A DNA stretch of 64,000 bases. It comes from Symmetrospora coprosmae. Lineage: Eukaryota > Basidiomycota > Cystobasidiomycetes > Symmetrosporaceae. Positions 23,090 through 35,156 of the stretch are shown in pieces. Made by a program: the position numbers and the translations under genes. The DNA is taken from contig VUYT01000007.1 in NCBI GenBank assembly GCA_008802785.1, positions 372,001 to 436,000 on the forward strand, given 5' to 3'. How positions within the stretch are numbered: position 1 is the stretch's first letter; every line of letters begins with the position of its first letter. The notes below the pieces were generated by a model. It did not search any database and had not been told where the DNA came from. It worked only from the letters and a program-made list of their open reading frames with translations.

Positions 23090-26000
23090 CTAGGATCGCC
23101 TCTTCTTGGAACCACCACCGCCACGGCCGCCGCCCGAAGCCTCGGACTCTGCCTTTCGCTTCTGCTCCTTGCCAAACTCTCTGTAGCCCGCCTTTTTCTC
23201 CTCCTTCTGTCGCTCGGTCCTACGATCCGTCTCCTTCGCAATCTTCTTTGCCCTGTCGACCTTGGCCTCCTTCTTCTTGTCCTGGCGCTTGGCTTGCTTG
23301 ACCTTGTTGACGGCCTGGATCTGCTGCATGAGGCCAATGGCGCGCTTCTCCTCCGGGTCGAGGACGACAGCGCGCTTCTGCAGGTATGTGGGCCTGCTCT
23401 GCGCCTTGTGCAGCTTGGGCTTGCTCGCGAACGGCAGAGCAGCTTGAAGCTTGCGCGGGACCTTGAGCGTGTTGAATTTGCGCTCTGGGCGGTCGATGGG
23501 CCGGTACAGCGAGTTGACGTCCTTGGGCGTCTTGACACCCTGCGCGAGGCGCACCTCCCCGGTGAGGCGCATACCGCGCCAGCTCGACTTGTCGGCCAGG
23601 AGCAGGCCTGCCACGGGGGAGTAGTAGCTCCTCGGGTTGATCTGATACCACGCTCGCAGGAAAATGATGTCGCTCATCAGGATCTTGTCCTCGAAGGCCG
23701 CGCGGAAGTAGCCCTCGGGCTTGGCGAGAGCCTTCTTGATCTGCCCTCGGATGCCAGAGACTGTTCGGATGTGTGCACCCTCGAACTTGGCAACCTCGAG
23801 CGACGAGGTAAACATGTCGCGAATGTACGCTGTGTTCTTGAAGATCTTGTCTGCGGGATCCCGGGAGCAATATCAGTCAGACTGGATTGATGTGGCTATT
23901 GTGGCAGACTACCGAGCAGCACTCACGAGGAACACCGGTAAGCTTGAGCTTCTTGGTGATCCTGCTCGATCCGTCAATATCCGTGACGACACCTGTCGCG
24001 GATATTCTGAACGACGGCTTGTCGTTTGTCAGGGTGTTGAAGGCACAGAATCCAGTATTAGGCGCCGAGATGGGTCCGTAGAAGGTGGCCAAGCAGTGCA
24101 TGTGCTCCGGCGTATACTTGAGCATTCTGTTCCGCGTCCCGTCGTCGATAGAATAGATTGGGAGTGTCTGGAACCGCCTCCATCCGATCGACATGATCAA
24201 GGGATCGTTGTTCTTGAGGATCTTGGGATGCCAGCGGTGCTTTTTTATGCGCACCTGGACAAAGCCAAAGTTCTCCTCATGCGGAAGCAGCGCACCGACG
24301 ACGAGCGGGAAGCGCGGGTTGAAGTTCTCCAGCAGCTCGCAAGGGACGTTGGAGAACTCGAGCCGAATGTACGCGCCCGGCCTGTACCCCTCGACCAGCG
24401 CGCGTGTCTCGGCGTCGTCATCTGCAAATTCGGCTTGAGTAGCCTCGAGCCGCTTGCGCAATTCCTCCTTCTGCTCCGAGTAAAAGTCTTTCCCTCCCCC
24501 TTCCTCATCGGAAGAATCGTCGTACTCTGCGTCAAAGCGCCGCTTCAGGCGCTCCTTCTTCGCTGCAAGCTCTTCCTCGGTCGTGGGTGCGGGCGCTGCT
24601 TCCATGACCTCGTCGTTTCCATCGTCCTCCTCAGACCCAGCCGCATCTTCGTTCTCGTCGCCCTCGAGGTCCTCGAAGCCTGCATCCCCGCCCGCCCCTC
24701 CGTCTTCAGCATCGTCGGCGTAATCCTGCCCAGAAACGAAGAACCTTCGGAACGACTCGCGGACATCGTCGTTTTCCCAGTCCGGCTGTTGGGCCGTTGC
24801 GTACGCGGGTCTGAAGCGGTCCTCGTCATCGTCACCGTCGCCCAGGCCAGCATTGGCATTGGCGAGCTGGAACAGATCGTCCTCCGCATCATCCTTGCCT
24901 CCGTCCTGCTCATCAACGTCTATACTAGAGCCGCTGCCTACTTGCTCGCGATAGATCTCGGACGGCGTTTTGTCGGTATTGTAGATGAGCGTCATAAGGT
25001 TTGGCCTGTTGCGTGAGGCAGAGTCGAGGAAGTTCTGTCTGGCTCGCAAACCGAGGTTCTTCTTCCATTCAGGTCCGGCTTCGTCTGCCTCTGACTCGTC
25101 GTCCAGCAAGTTGTCGGCCTCTAGATCCTCGATATCTCCAGCGCGGCCCCCCTTTTCGACCTGCTCAAAGCCGACGCCGACGCCGTCTTCGGCGAGATCT
25201 CCGTCTGAATCGCTGACATCATCGTACTGCAGGTCTCCCTGCGTTAGATCATCCTCGTCCTGGCGCAAGCGGTCGCCATTCTCCCGGTCGTCTGGGTCCA
25301 CGTCGCTGCCCTCTTCATCATCGCTGACATCCGAGACATCGTCGTCCTCATGGTCGCCCTCTCGCAACTCGTCCTCCCCGAATGCCAGCCGGCGCTTCCT
25401 GCCACCCGTTGAGCTGCCCTCCTCCGGGAGGGTTAGTGCAGCCTCGTCGCCTGCAAAGAGCCTGAGCTGACTTTTGCTCATGTTTTCGCCGAGCGTGTAG
25501 TCGATGTCCTGCATGTCCATGACCATCTTCTCCCCCTCGCCGACGAGCAAGTCGTTGCCATCGTCGTCCTTCCTGCGGGTGAAGTTGCCCGCCGTGTTGA
25601 CCCAGACCCGCTCGCCGTCGAAGCTGACGGCGCCCCCCGCGCCGCCCAACAAGCCCGCCGCTCCACCGCTGAAGGGCGCATGGACCAAGCGGTTCTTGTC
25701 GCTGAGCTTGCGCCGCTTCTCGCTCTCCATCGTAGGGAGCGGGCACGGATCTGCGAGCTGCGCGAGCTTGTTGACGTAGAAGGCGTCCGTCCCGCTTCCC
25801 GGAATGTGCACTTTGAGGCTCGAGGTGAGCGATGGCGCGCGCATAGGTATGCCGCGAAGGTAGCCCCACATGGCGACGGTCCTGTCGGCTTTCGGGTTGG
25901 TGCGCAGCGTCTCTCGCGGCGTGAGGTCCTCCAATCGGTCCGCGAGCAGGTACGAGTGCGTGTTGCGGAAGACCAGAGGGCGGAACTTGGCCACGCTGAT

Positions 26001-26944
26001 GAAGCGCGACAGATTTAGAATTTCCCGGTCTGGGTATCGCCCATTGATGACGCCGCTCAGGTAGAACATCTTGGCCCCATCGTACACTTCGGTCCAGAAT
26101 CGCTTCTTCAACCGCTTCTTCTGAGCCCGCAGGGCTGCAGGCGACTTGATGAGATCCAGGTGGGTGAGGACGGCAATGATTTTGGGCAGACCGTGCGAGG
26201 ACATGGTCGAGAGGGCCTCGAAGGTTTCCTGTCGGGTAAGAATGACAAGAGGGTAACATCAGCACGGTCAACTAGACGTGCCTCTCCCCATGCGCGGGCG
26301 AACTGCTCACCATTTCCAGCCCGAAACTTCCGTCGACCATGAGGAGGACGAGATCTGCGACTTTGCCAATGTCAATCATGGCGCCGAGGTCGTTCGGGCA
26401 CTCGATGACGGTCAGCCGGCGAGCTTTGCCGGTGACGACCGTGACGGGACCCTGTATGTCGGTCATTGTCGTCTTTGTGTATCTCCTGATGAGACTCCGG
26501 ACGAGGGTCGTCTTTCCGACCTGTGGCGGCGGCGGCACCGACAAAAAAGCGCGACAAGCGACGTGCAAGCCTGTCAGTTTTCAAGAAGCACATGGAAAAG
26601 ACGATGGTTCACAGAACTCGAGAACTCACCCCTGGAGGACCGATGACGGCCACAATGACTGGAGGCGGCCCTTCATCCTTGCTGCCAACGGAAGCGCTGC
26701 CGAGTGTCGATGACTTTGACCCAGACGGTCCTGCGCCGTAGCCCCCAAAAGTCCTGTCGATGGCGGGGACATGGAGCCTCTTCTGATCTTTCTCTACCTT
26801 GATCCTCGCCAGCCGCGACGCCTTTGCGCCCGACTGCGAGGTGAAGGCCTTTGGGTTGTGGCCTTTCTCATGCCTGCTGGCCTTCTTGTCCTTGTCCGGC
26901 TTTCCCGTTTTGCGATGCGGCTTGTTGGACTGGGACTCGTCCAT
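23090..26944 (-). CDS. BMS1: Ribosome biogenesis GTPase Bms1
   Basis: A nucleolar GTPase that works with Rcl1 in early 40S assembly within the SSU processome. It starts MDESQSNKPHRKTGK. The P-loop is split by an intron (VIVAVIGPPG / VGKTTLVRSLIRR), and the G4-type motif is THLDLI. Then come the domain shared with Tsr1 (FYLSGVINGRYPDREI), a long acidic middle (about residues 400-650, rich in Asp/Glu), and the C-terminal AARP2CN/Bms1-type blocks PGAYIRLEFSNVP, KKHRWHPKILKNNDPLI and FKNTAYIRDMFTSSLE. The Lys-rich end finishes SKKRRS. Four exons are supported, with introns near 23850-23930, 26240-26310 and 26530-26630. The total is about 1,190 residues, as in other fungi. Long open frames on the opposite strand are shadows. 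Confidence 0.95.
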
Positions 26945-27155
26945 TGTGTGCGACCTCTTGCACAACGATAGTGCCGGTCAGGTTCTATATCGCCTCAATG
27001 CGATGCGATGCTGTTGGAGTCCCGACGACGTGGTGAAAGCCCTGCAGCTGCAAGACCGTACCGTACGCACAAAATCTCGTGACTTGCGACCGCAGGAGCC
27101 GGAAATTTGGCAGAGCTGTCCTCTGCCTTGCTTCTATTCGGTACAGAGCAAGAAA

Positions 27156-27665
27156 ATGGCCAGGTCTGGCAAGGTGACGCGTACGTCTGCATCTGGCGCG
27201 CAGATTGCCCGCCCGGCCTAGCTGACCCCTCGCGACCAAACGTTAGGCGCACAGCGCCGAGAGGATCCGCCGGCCAAGCCGGTGGTGCTGCCCAGCGACG
27301 CGACTGCCGAGGACGGAGCTGCACAGACTGAGAAGCGTGAGCTTGTTAGCGCCGTGCTGCACGCACGTCCTCGCACAGTCTGATCCTGTGCCAAACCAGC
27401 CATCGCAGAGGCTCGAGTGACGGCTGGCGCGCTACCCAAGCAGAAGAAGCACGCCACAGTCAAGAACAAGAAGCAACGGGAGAAGGCAATCAAGGCGGCG
27501 GGTCAGTCCAGAGTTGCCCTGCAGAGACTACTGTCGCGTTCGCTTGCCTGGCTGACGTATGCAGCGTTCGTTATCCCAGAATTCGCCGGGAAGCTTGACA
27601 ACAAGAAGGCGAGCCGCGAGGCGCGCAAGGTCAAGAAGGACACTGCAAAGCGATTGTGGGAGTAG
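27156..27665 (+). CDS. Small basic protein, probably nuclear or nucleolar
   Basis: Four exons are supported by matching phases. Exon 1 gives MARSGKVTR. The next gives AQRREDPPAKPVVLPSD and ends QTEK. The third gives PIAEARVTAGALPKQKK, then VKNKKQREKAIKAA. The last gives FVIPEFAGKLDNKKASREA and ends KRLWE. The total is about 110 residues, with a high Lys/Arg content in the second half that looks like a coiled, basic nucleolar tail. The gene is divergent from BMS1, with about 210 bp between the two start codons, so they may share a promoter. I do not recognise the family. Small Lys-rich ribosome-assembly factors look like this, but that is only a guess. Confidence 0.6.
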
Positions 27666-27923
27666 ACCCCCAGTCCTCGCGCATACGTACTCCGCCGTAT
27701 CTGTTCCGTGTCGTTGTCACTATCGATCTCCGTACCCCCGATACCTGGTCAAGGGACGTGCCCTCGTCAATCATACCGGACTGACTGCTCTCGGCACGAC
27801 CCCAGAGGCCTGACGCAGCTAACGTCTCCTCGATCCTGCAGCTCGCGGCTCACATTGACGTATGGCCCTCGCACTGCTTCGCTCTGCATCATCCTGGCGC
27901 TGGTCTACCTGCTCATTCTCGCC

Positions 27924-29253
27924 ATGTCTGAGCGAACACGCCTCCTTGATCTCGGAGCAGACATCCTCTCTCTTGTCGTCGACATCCTCGATCGCGCTTC
28001 TGGATCTGCGGTATGCGAACGCAAAGACTTTGGTAAGTCAGAGACTTGCTAACCAGATAGCGCGCTTCCCGTTTGCCTATAGCTGACGCTCTCACACAGC
28101 ATCCTACACGTTGGTCTCTCGGACATTCCACCAGTACTCGCGGCATGCGCTCTGTCGGCGCATTTGCCTTGCGGAGATGACTCAAGTCAGAGGGGCCAGC
28201 CTGCTGGAAACGCTCATGGGTCCTTCAGAGCTGAACGCGGCAGTCCAGCATGTCTGCGTCGAGAGTACAGACCTGAATCGCCATCACCCCTTCGGCAGCA
28301 TGCTTGCTGCGTGCCCACGCCTTCATTCACTACACCTGGCAGTGGAACCCACTCGATTGCCGGATGCGCTGACTTCCGATAGCGATACGATCAGCTTCGG
28401 CGGGTTACGGCAGCTCAGCTTCGACCCGTGCTTGCCCTGGCATCCACCACTCGTACCGGCCCCTTCGCTGCCTGTCGCGGTGCTTGCGGTCTTTCCGCCC
28501 AGCCTGCGACGCCTTGAGCTTCACCTAGGCTCATGCTCTGGTGCGCTGGAGACGCATTCGCTCCTCTTCGATCACGACAAGTCTCCTCGCGTTCAACTGC
28601 CTTGCCTGCGAGAGCTCCGCATCGTCATGCGCCCAGACAGGCTGTCCTTCGACCTGGTTGCCAGCATCGTCGTCGCAATGTCAGGAAAGCGGAATCACAC
28701 GCTCGATCTCGCCTTTGTTCCCCTGCACCCGCATGAAATACCTCTGGAGTCTCTAGCAGCAATCCCTGGTGTCCTTGTGTCATTTCAGCACATCAAGCAC
28801 CTTCGGCTCACTTGTGCTTTGCGACATGTCCCAGCCTCGCGCTCGCGCTCCGAGACCCTGTCATTCCTGGCCGATCTCACAGATGCCTGTCCGTCCCTCA
28901 TCACCCTCGCTCTCGACCGCTCAACGTATCGGCTGGCATTCTCGACGCCACCCAGTGTCCAAGTGCTTCAGCTCGAGTATCTCGCAGCTGGGCAGCTGAG
29001 AGCGCAGGAGGACTGCCCTGATCGGGCGGTGATCAACTCAGGGCAGCTCATGCGCGCATGTCAGGGCATCCTATCGTCCAGCAACGGGTCACTCGCAGGC
29101 GTCCACACCCTGTCATGCGAGACAGGACGCCTTATCCGGAGCTCGCTGCGCGATACGTGCTGGACACCTGCGAGCGGCGGGGAATGGCGGCGATATTTGT
29201 ATCAGATAGCTGATGACTGTTGTTGTCCGGGGAACGGTGTGATGCACGGCTGA
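27924..29253 (+). CDS. F-box-like protein with a leucine-rich C-terminal region
   Basis: Two exons separated by a phase-1 intron (28032-28099) that joins ...CERKDF to ASYTLVSRTFHQYS. The first 60 residues match a fungal F-box: LGADILSLVVDIL, then LVSRTFHQYSRHALCRRICL. The remaining 370 residues show repeated Leu-spaced segments (CPRLHSLHLAVEP, LRRLELHLGSC, LPCLRELRIVM, IKHLRLTCAL, CPSLITLAL, VQVLQLEYL) like divergent leucine-rich repeats. F-box proteins bind Skp1 and select substrates for SCF ubiquitin ligases. The target here is unknown. Start ATG 27924 (MSERTRLLDLGAD) is the only reasonable one before the F-box. Confidence 0.8.
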
Positions 29254-29878
29254 CCAGCTAGCAGATGTCCAGGACTGATGACGGCATTAGTGACGGTCCC
29301 GGCAGCACACAGGACGTCGAAGGTCCTGCACACACGCTCTCCATCGCGATGTTGACTGGCAATCATGCAACGCAGTATCCTCCCTTGCTTCGCTCGCGCA
29401 CGGCGCGTGACACGGCCGCACGATTCGGAGACTCTATCATCGGAGCCGCGTCAGAGCCTAAGTGCGGCTTACGGCCGACTTGCTAAATTGACAGTCTTGA
29501 TCGACCCGGACGAGGATGGTCGCGACCGGTTGGGGGATCTCCTAGATGTCATCTATCAGGATGAGGCGCCCTGCCCGTTAGAGGTCGAGCGCTGCAGAGC
29601 GTAGACCCTTGAAATGCCGAGATATCAGAAAACCCAAACCCTGCAAGGTGCGCGAATGCCGGGGCCCTTCCTTAGCAGAGGGAGATAATACACTGGTGCT
29701 ACGGGGCGTGTATGTGCAGGAGACAGAGAATTAGGCAGACTAGGATCTGCAGGCCGCACAGGATTGCAAAGGAAAGCTGTGGGTGAGCTTGTGCGTATGA
29801 TGCATCGATCGATGGAGGAGGGCCCTCACCTATCGTAGAGAACACCGACACGAGAAGGCATGTGAGCCGTCCAACACG
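29254..29878. other. Intergenic, nothing recognised
   Basis: Between the F-box gene and a candidate very small minus-strand gene. A plus frame at 29265-29486 lacks any recognisable feature and lies in the probable 3' region of the F-box transcript. Confidence 0.4.
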
Positions 29879-30219
29879 CTATCTGCGGTACTCGACTCGG
29901 TCATGGCTTCCAAAGCTGGAGGACGAGCGACAAGGATCATCAGCTCTTGATTAATTGTGCCTCCTTTGCAACTGGATGCGGGCCCACCTCAAGCTCCAGC
30001 GTGCGGGATTCCAGCCCTGTGGTGATGTCCGCAGCCCGTCAGCGCCGACTCTGGCGGAGGAATATGGAAAGTGAGCATCTCACCCAAGTAACGAGGTAGA
30101 CGCATTTGGGGATGATGGTGTGCTTTTTGCGCGTGTGTCTGTGCGCAGCGCGAGGAGCGGGTCAGCGTCGACCTGGCCTGCTGCAGGTGGCGAGGCGCTT
30201 ACCGGACGGTGAAAGGCAT
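29879..30219 (-). CDS. Candidate 45-residue protein encoded by four tiny exons
   Basis: Four exons on the minus strand fit together in phase: 30203-30219, 30084-30138, 29988-30016 and 29879-29915. Donors are GTAAGC, GTGAGA and GTGGGC. All acceptors end in AG, and CTGAC- or CTGAT-type branch sites lie upstream. The product begins MPFTVRHTRKKHTIIPK, continues CVYLVTWGWNPARWSL and ends DRVEYRR. It is basic, with a short hydrophobic middle. A CT-containing leader precedes the ATG. I do not know the family, and no statistic was computed. The case rests only on consecutive matching splice phases and a protein-like composition. It could instead be non-coding RNA or intergenic sequence. Confidence 0.35.
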
Positions 30220-30635
30220 GGCGACGGGGCGAAGAGCTGAGCGCTGAAGGGTCTGGAGGATGCAGATGTGTTACTATATCGCTGTGCTGGTTGGTAAGGT
30301 CGAGCGAGGTCAGGAGGAGAGAAGAGCTGCAGAAGCGGGAAGGGCGGCCTGTAGGCTGTGTCACTCTGACCCGATCGCTGCATCGATGATGTCAGCCAGA
30401 CGTTGCCGTCGACAGGGGTGGCATGGACACCCTCGTCACGTATGCTTCCCCTACTCCTCTGCTGCAAGTCTGTGCTGCAACAGTTGCGCTTTGCAAGCCA
30501 AATCTTCGTTCGCAGCGGGCACGTCAGCCTAACACGGCCTCATTCGTCGCAAACTCCATGCAGGCCATGTCGGAACAACAAGCAAACATCCGCGCACAAG
30601 ACAAGCTGGAACCCCCGCTCTGCTCATCGCATGCA

Positions 30636-33350
30636 CTACCGCCGGATAGACAAGAACGTCATGCCTTCGCGGACTTTCGCCACCTCGCTCGCCAGGTTCC
30701 TGTCATCCTCCTCCGTCCAGAGCTCGGCTTTGTCCATCTGCGAGAGCGGCTTGCCTGTGCGGTAGAGCACGTCAAACTTGCTCCTCTTCTGCGAAAGAGC
30801 GAGCACAGCGCGCGGGTCGTTGTGCCCGGACATGACGACGAAAGCGGTATTGAGCGGGAGAGACGCGTGGATGGCGCCCAGGTGCTCGTTCAGCCGCGCG
30901 TACGCTTGTGCAATGTCCGCATCCGTGGCTTCTGCTTTGGGAGCCTCGACGTCTGCAGCGGGCACGACTGATGTGCCCTTCTGGGCGGCCGTCGTCTTGC
31001 CCAGGACTGAGTTCGACGGTTGTGACCCTGCGGAATAGCCAAGTCTCGTCAGCGTGCTTCCGCAGATATGGATGAGAGAGGAGTCATGTTGCTCACATCC
31101 AAGCGTATGCGACAGGTCCATCAGCCGCGCAAAGACGAAATCGTGCCCTTCTGCGTTCTCTGCAACGCCCTTCGCCACCTGCGAAGGCGACCAACCGCAG
31201 GTCACGGATCGTCAGCTTGCGGTGCCACTCGAATGAAAGCCCAAAGGCGGCGACCCACCTCATCATCCGTTCTGCACGCCACCGCAGTATTAGCCTTGGC
31301 ACCATGCCATTGTCCCGGGTTGCCGTGGTCGACAATACAGCTGCGCTTGCGGCCATTGCTGCTCGACTCCGGAAAGTTGGCATTTCCGTCCCGGGCGAGG
31401 CGCTCAAAGATGCTCTCCTGATCGTTGGCAAACTCGCCAAAGTGCGGGCCTTTCTGCATCTTGAGATTGACGAGCTCGACGGCGGCGCGGGCGTCTTCCT
31501 CCGAGTTGTGCCCGATGATCTCCGTCGTCTCGCCTTTCCCGGATGATGCGGTCGAGATCTTTGTGGGCTTTTGTATCTCCTTGTTCAGCCACTTCTGGGC
31601 CAGCCACTTCAGCGACGCCTTGAATGGCGGACCGCGCGTGTGCTGGTATATGACGGACGTGTCGATAACCCAAGGATGCGCGAGCTACGGATGTGAGGCA
31701 TGCGTCAGATCTACATGTTGACCTTAGCTACCGCCGAAGAGGGTCTAGCCCACCTTCAGAACCACCAGATCGCAGTTGAGTGAGTGCCCGACAAGCGCAG
31801 TGTCGTAGTCGATCAGCTCGCTCAACCGTCTCTGCACGTCCTCTAACCGCGTTGTAACCGGCGCAAGGAGCTCTTCTGTGATGCCAGAATAGACGGTCGC
31901 ATAGTCCGTGACGGTATTTGTCGGCTTGACGAGCGTATTGTAGATGCACTTTCCGATGCCGTCCACGACCGAGATGCGGCAGACTTCTGAACCAGCCGTC
32001 GTCACGCACTACGAGAGTACATGGAACATGAACAAGATCAGCCTCCCGATGGCCCGGGTCCAGTGAGCATCGCGCGCCAGCTTTCTAACGCACCATCTCG
32101 CAGTCAATGCCGAGTATCCGCAGCAGAGGTCGATCTGCGTCCGCATCTTCATGTTCGAGCTGCGGCGTCTCGATGCAGCCATCGTCCCTCTGCCACTCCT
32201 CGAACGGCCTGACAGTGACTCGGTCGAGCTTCGCCGGACTCTTGCCCTTCGGATCCCTAATCCGCCTCTCGGCAATGTCGAAGCCGTAGGAAGGCACAAT
32301 GTACCCGTTCTCAGAGAAGCTCTCTGGGTCTAGGAGGTACTGCGCCGGGTCTGGCGCAACAGCAGCCTCGCCGCCGCTGGCCCCGCCGCTCTTGAACGCC
32401 GAGTTGGCCTTCTGCCGGCTCTGGTCGCGCTTCTGCTTGTCGCCAGCGGGGATGGGCGCATTCAGGAGCGCCTGCACGACCGAGTGGAGCTTGATGCGGT
32501 CCCCCGGCGCGCGTGTGGGGCAGTAGTGCGAGAAGAGCTTCTGGAAGAGCGGGAGGGACGACTTTGGCAGGCCGGGGAGGAGCGACTGCGGCAGGTTGTC
32601 CGAGAGCGTCGACGTGCTCGGTAGACCGAGAGTGGGCGGCTCAATGCCCTGAATGAGGACGCAGACGACCCCGCGGATGGCGTTCTTGTTCTGCAGAGAA
32701 GTGGCGAGCATACATGTCAGCCGGTGCATACCAGTCGAAAAGCTGGGTCCGCGTAAACGGATCTCCTTGCATTCATTCACCTTGATGTTGAGCCACTTCG
32801 GATGCGAGTTCTTTGCGAGCAGGTTCAGGATGAGGTCTCGCACGTCCTGCAGACCCAGTCCCAAACTCGCTCCTCAGCATCGGTGCTCCGTCTGCGCGCT
32901 CCATAGGCGAAATTTCACGCTGAAGCTCCCTGGACGCACATTGACCTGGATGGAGCTCTTGTTGCGGAACCCAGCAGGGTCGAACTGGAAGAGCGGAGCG
33001 GCGAGCTGTATGGGGAGGCATGTTGCATGCTCGGCGGGATGCAGCGATTGCAGAATAGATGGCACGCTCACGTCGACGGAGGCGCCCGCTGCTGGCCGCA
33101 CTTTCTCCTTCTTTGGCTTTTTGCGCCCAGAGGCACCGAGCGCGCTGCCGCCTCCACCCGTTACGGTGGTCCACTCGTCCTTGCTGTCGCTGTCGGTACC
33201 ATTGACGTTGCTGCTGCCTTCGCCGTTGCCGTTGCTTGTCCCATTCGCGCTCCCCACGTCTGCGACCGTCTTCTGGAGGCCACCGCGCAGCTCGACGCTG
33301 TCATCGCGCGCCAGATCCTGCTGCTTGCGCTTCCTTCCTGCAAGTGCCAT
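30636..33350 (-). CDS. REX1: RNA exonuclease Rex1 (Rnh70/REXO1 type)
   Basis: A DEDDh 3'-5' exonuclease that trims 5S rRNA, tRNA and other small RNAs in the nucleus. The start MALAGRKRKQQDLARDD at 33350 is basic. The catalytic domain shows LGIDCEMV (DxE), YSGITEELLAP, LVGHSLNCDLVVLK (second Asp), HPWVIDTSVIYQHTRG and GHNSEEDARAAVEL (His and last Asp). Before it lies a family segment (FEEWQRDD and the Cys/His-poor region with LFSHYCPTRAPG). After it is a region of about 170 residues (VAKGVAENAEGHDFVF; FVVMSGHNDPRAVLALSQ) ending MTFLSIRR, which looks conserved rather than random. Seven or more exons are supported. The join at about 32890-32930 is the least certain (best phase-1 donor GTCCAG). 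Confidence 0.92.
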
Positions 33351-33678
33351 TGATGCGGAGGATAAAGGACGATAGGTGCGACGGTGGGTGAGAGCAATAC
33401 AAGGAGACGAGATGTCGTCCTCTCCATGCAGACTCGTCGCGCGCGAAGACAGAGCAGGATCGCAGGCTGGACAGCCCAAGATGCAAGAACAGCGACAGCA
33501 GGACACGGCACGAGATGGAGACGTGTTGTCGACTGTCACAGCGCCTTCCACTAGAGGGTACAACGAGGTAGGAACTGCCCAGGAACGCATGACACAGAGA
33601 GGCCTCCCCGGCGCCTGCTAGGCGGCAAAGACACGTGAGGGCTGCAGCAAGTCGCAGCAGCGGCATCGCCGTCCAAGC

Positions 33679-34739
33679 CTAGATAAGCAGAGCAGTAGCA
33701 GCGGTCGAGACGGCAGTCAGGCCAAGCACGACGTAGCCGGCCGTCCAGGACGCCTTCAGGTCGAGCACTGCCAGTGCGCAAGAGAGTCAGCACGCTGGTC
33801 AGGCGTTGTTGCCCCGCGCCAGACGCGAGCGGAGGACACCCACGGTATCCCATGTCCCACGACAGGTGGCGCATCCCGTTCCAGGTGTGGAACCAGAAGG
33901 GAGCTCCTACGATCGTCTTTGCCGAGATCTTTGCCCTGTGGAGCAGGTACGGCCGCCACGGTCCAGCGGAGGTCAGAGACTGACACCGGACGGTCCGAGC
34001 GCGAAGAGAGCGAGAGCACCCACCACATTGGCAGACTGCCAAAGAGAGAGATGAGGGACGCGGCGTCGAAGCCTCCAGAGGTGAAGGCTGGGGCGAGGAC
34101 GTACGAGATGGCGCCTGCGTAGATGCCTGTGAGCGCAGCGGGGCACATGGACCTCCCTGTCAGCTGCCTTCGGCCTAGCACATTGCACCTCAGCAGAATG
34201 CACGCGCGCACCGATGGAGAGGCCGTTGCCCGTCACTCGGTTGGCAATGGATGAGAGCCAGCTGAGCTGCGGCTCGTAGATGGTAAAATGCGGGCTCGAC
34301 GGCCGGCGCATCCGCTGCGCATTGAGGATGCTGAGTGCCTCCTGAGGCGAGGTGGACTGCGTCGAGAGGGAGCTGTGTGCGCGTGGATGAATACGATGCG
34401 CGATGGCGGTCAGCTCGGTGGCTGCGATCCCTTCCCATCCCATCCCTGCTCCGTTCGCCTGGCGGGCGCTCGATCTCACCGAGACTGCGAAGGTGCAGCA
34501 GAGGTTGAAGGCGCGGAACCAGACGCTGCGGCTGCGCGGATGAGAGCACCGCTGCCGTTCCTGCTGGCAGCTGCGTCTGCAGGGCGATCCACGGCAGGCG
34601 GGCGATAGCCAGAGCAATCCAATCAGCACGGGCGGAAAGCGGCATCGGACGAGCTGCGAAATGCGAGCGGCAGACGCATGGACGCACTCTTTGCGAGCTG
34701 CGAGAAGGCACGCTGCTGGAGAGTGCGTGTGGCCTGCAT
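33679..34739 (-). CDS. SDH3: Succinate dehydrogenase cytochrome b560 subunit (SDHC)
   Basis: Membrane anchor subunit of respiratory complex II. Exon 1 from ATG 34739 gives a classic mitochondrial presequence, MQATRTLQQRAFSQLAKNAA, when the GTGCGT donor is used. Then follow SGALIRAAAASGSAPSTSAA, RPSSPHFTIYEPQLSWLSSI and ANRVTGNGLSIG (the family signature and first helix). The next block is ALTGIYAGAISYVLAPAF. The haem-binding signature is FHTWNGMRHLSWDMGY. The last helix (GYVVLGLTAVSTAATALLI) ends the protein. Six exons join with consistent phases, giving about 190 residues. The gene is next to and codirectional with REX1, about 330 bp apart. Confidence 0.92.
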
Positions 34740-35156
34740 TGTCTGCGTGTGGGCGATGTGTCTGTGCTTGCAGGTGACAGGTTGCTCATCTAGAAAGCAA
34801 GGACGCCCTCACTTGCGGCGGACCCACCTCGGAGCTTGCCGGAACACCAGCGACGGGACGGTCCGGACTTGTCGCGCTCGACATAACGACATGGCTACAC
34901 TTGTACTATTAGATCAATTGAGCATATGGACAAGAGCACTAGTACTCGAAACATCAACATGGTGTGGACAGAAGCAGGAAGCGATACACCTGGCGACTGG
35001 GATAATGGCAACGGACAGCCGGTGCCATACGGGGAAATCAGAATGAGACGCGCGGCAGAAGAGCATACTGACTGCAGAAACGCAAAAGGATTCGGTCAAG
35101 GATTGGGGGAAATCAGCTGAACTGCTTGGGAACGAGATGGGCTCGCCGCACGCCGC
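34740..35156. other. Intergenic, promoter of SDH3 and 3' flank of the next gene
   Basis: About 400 bases with no supported exon. The SDH3 promoter must lie here. Short open frames on both strands have no recognisable content. Confidence 0.4.

Noticed and set aside
22922-25016. Two long plus-strand open frames (322 and 431 codons) opposite BMS1
   Set aside because: They mirror the codon pattern of the well-supported minus-strand BMS1 exons, have no recognisable domain, and cross BMS1 intron and exon boundaries. They are shadows.
32462-33847. Plus-strand frames opposite REX1 and SDH3 exons
   Set aside because: The minus strand carries the DEDDh and SDHC motifs here. The plus frames have none.
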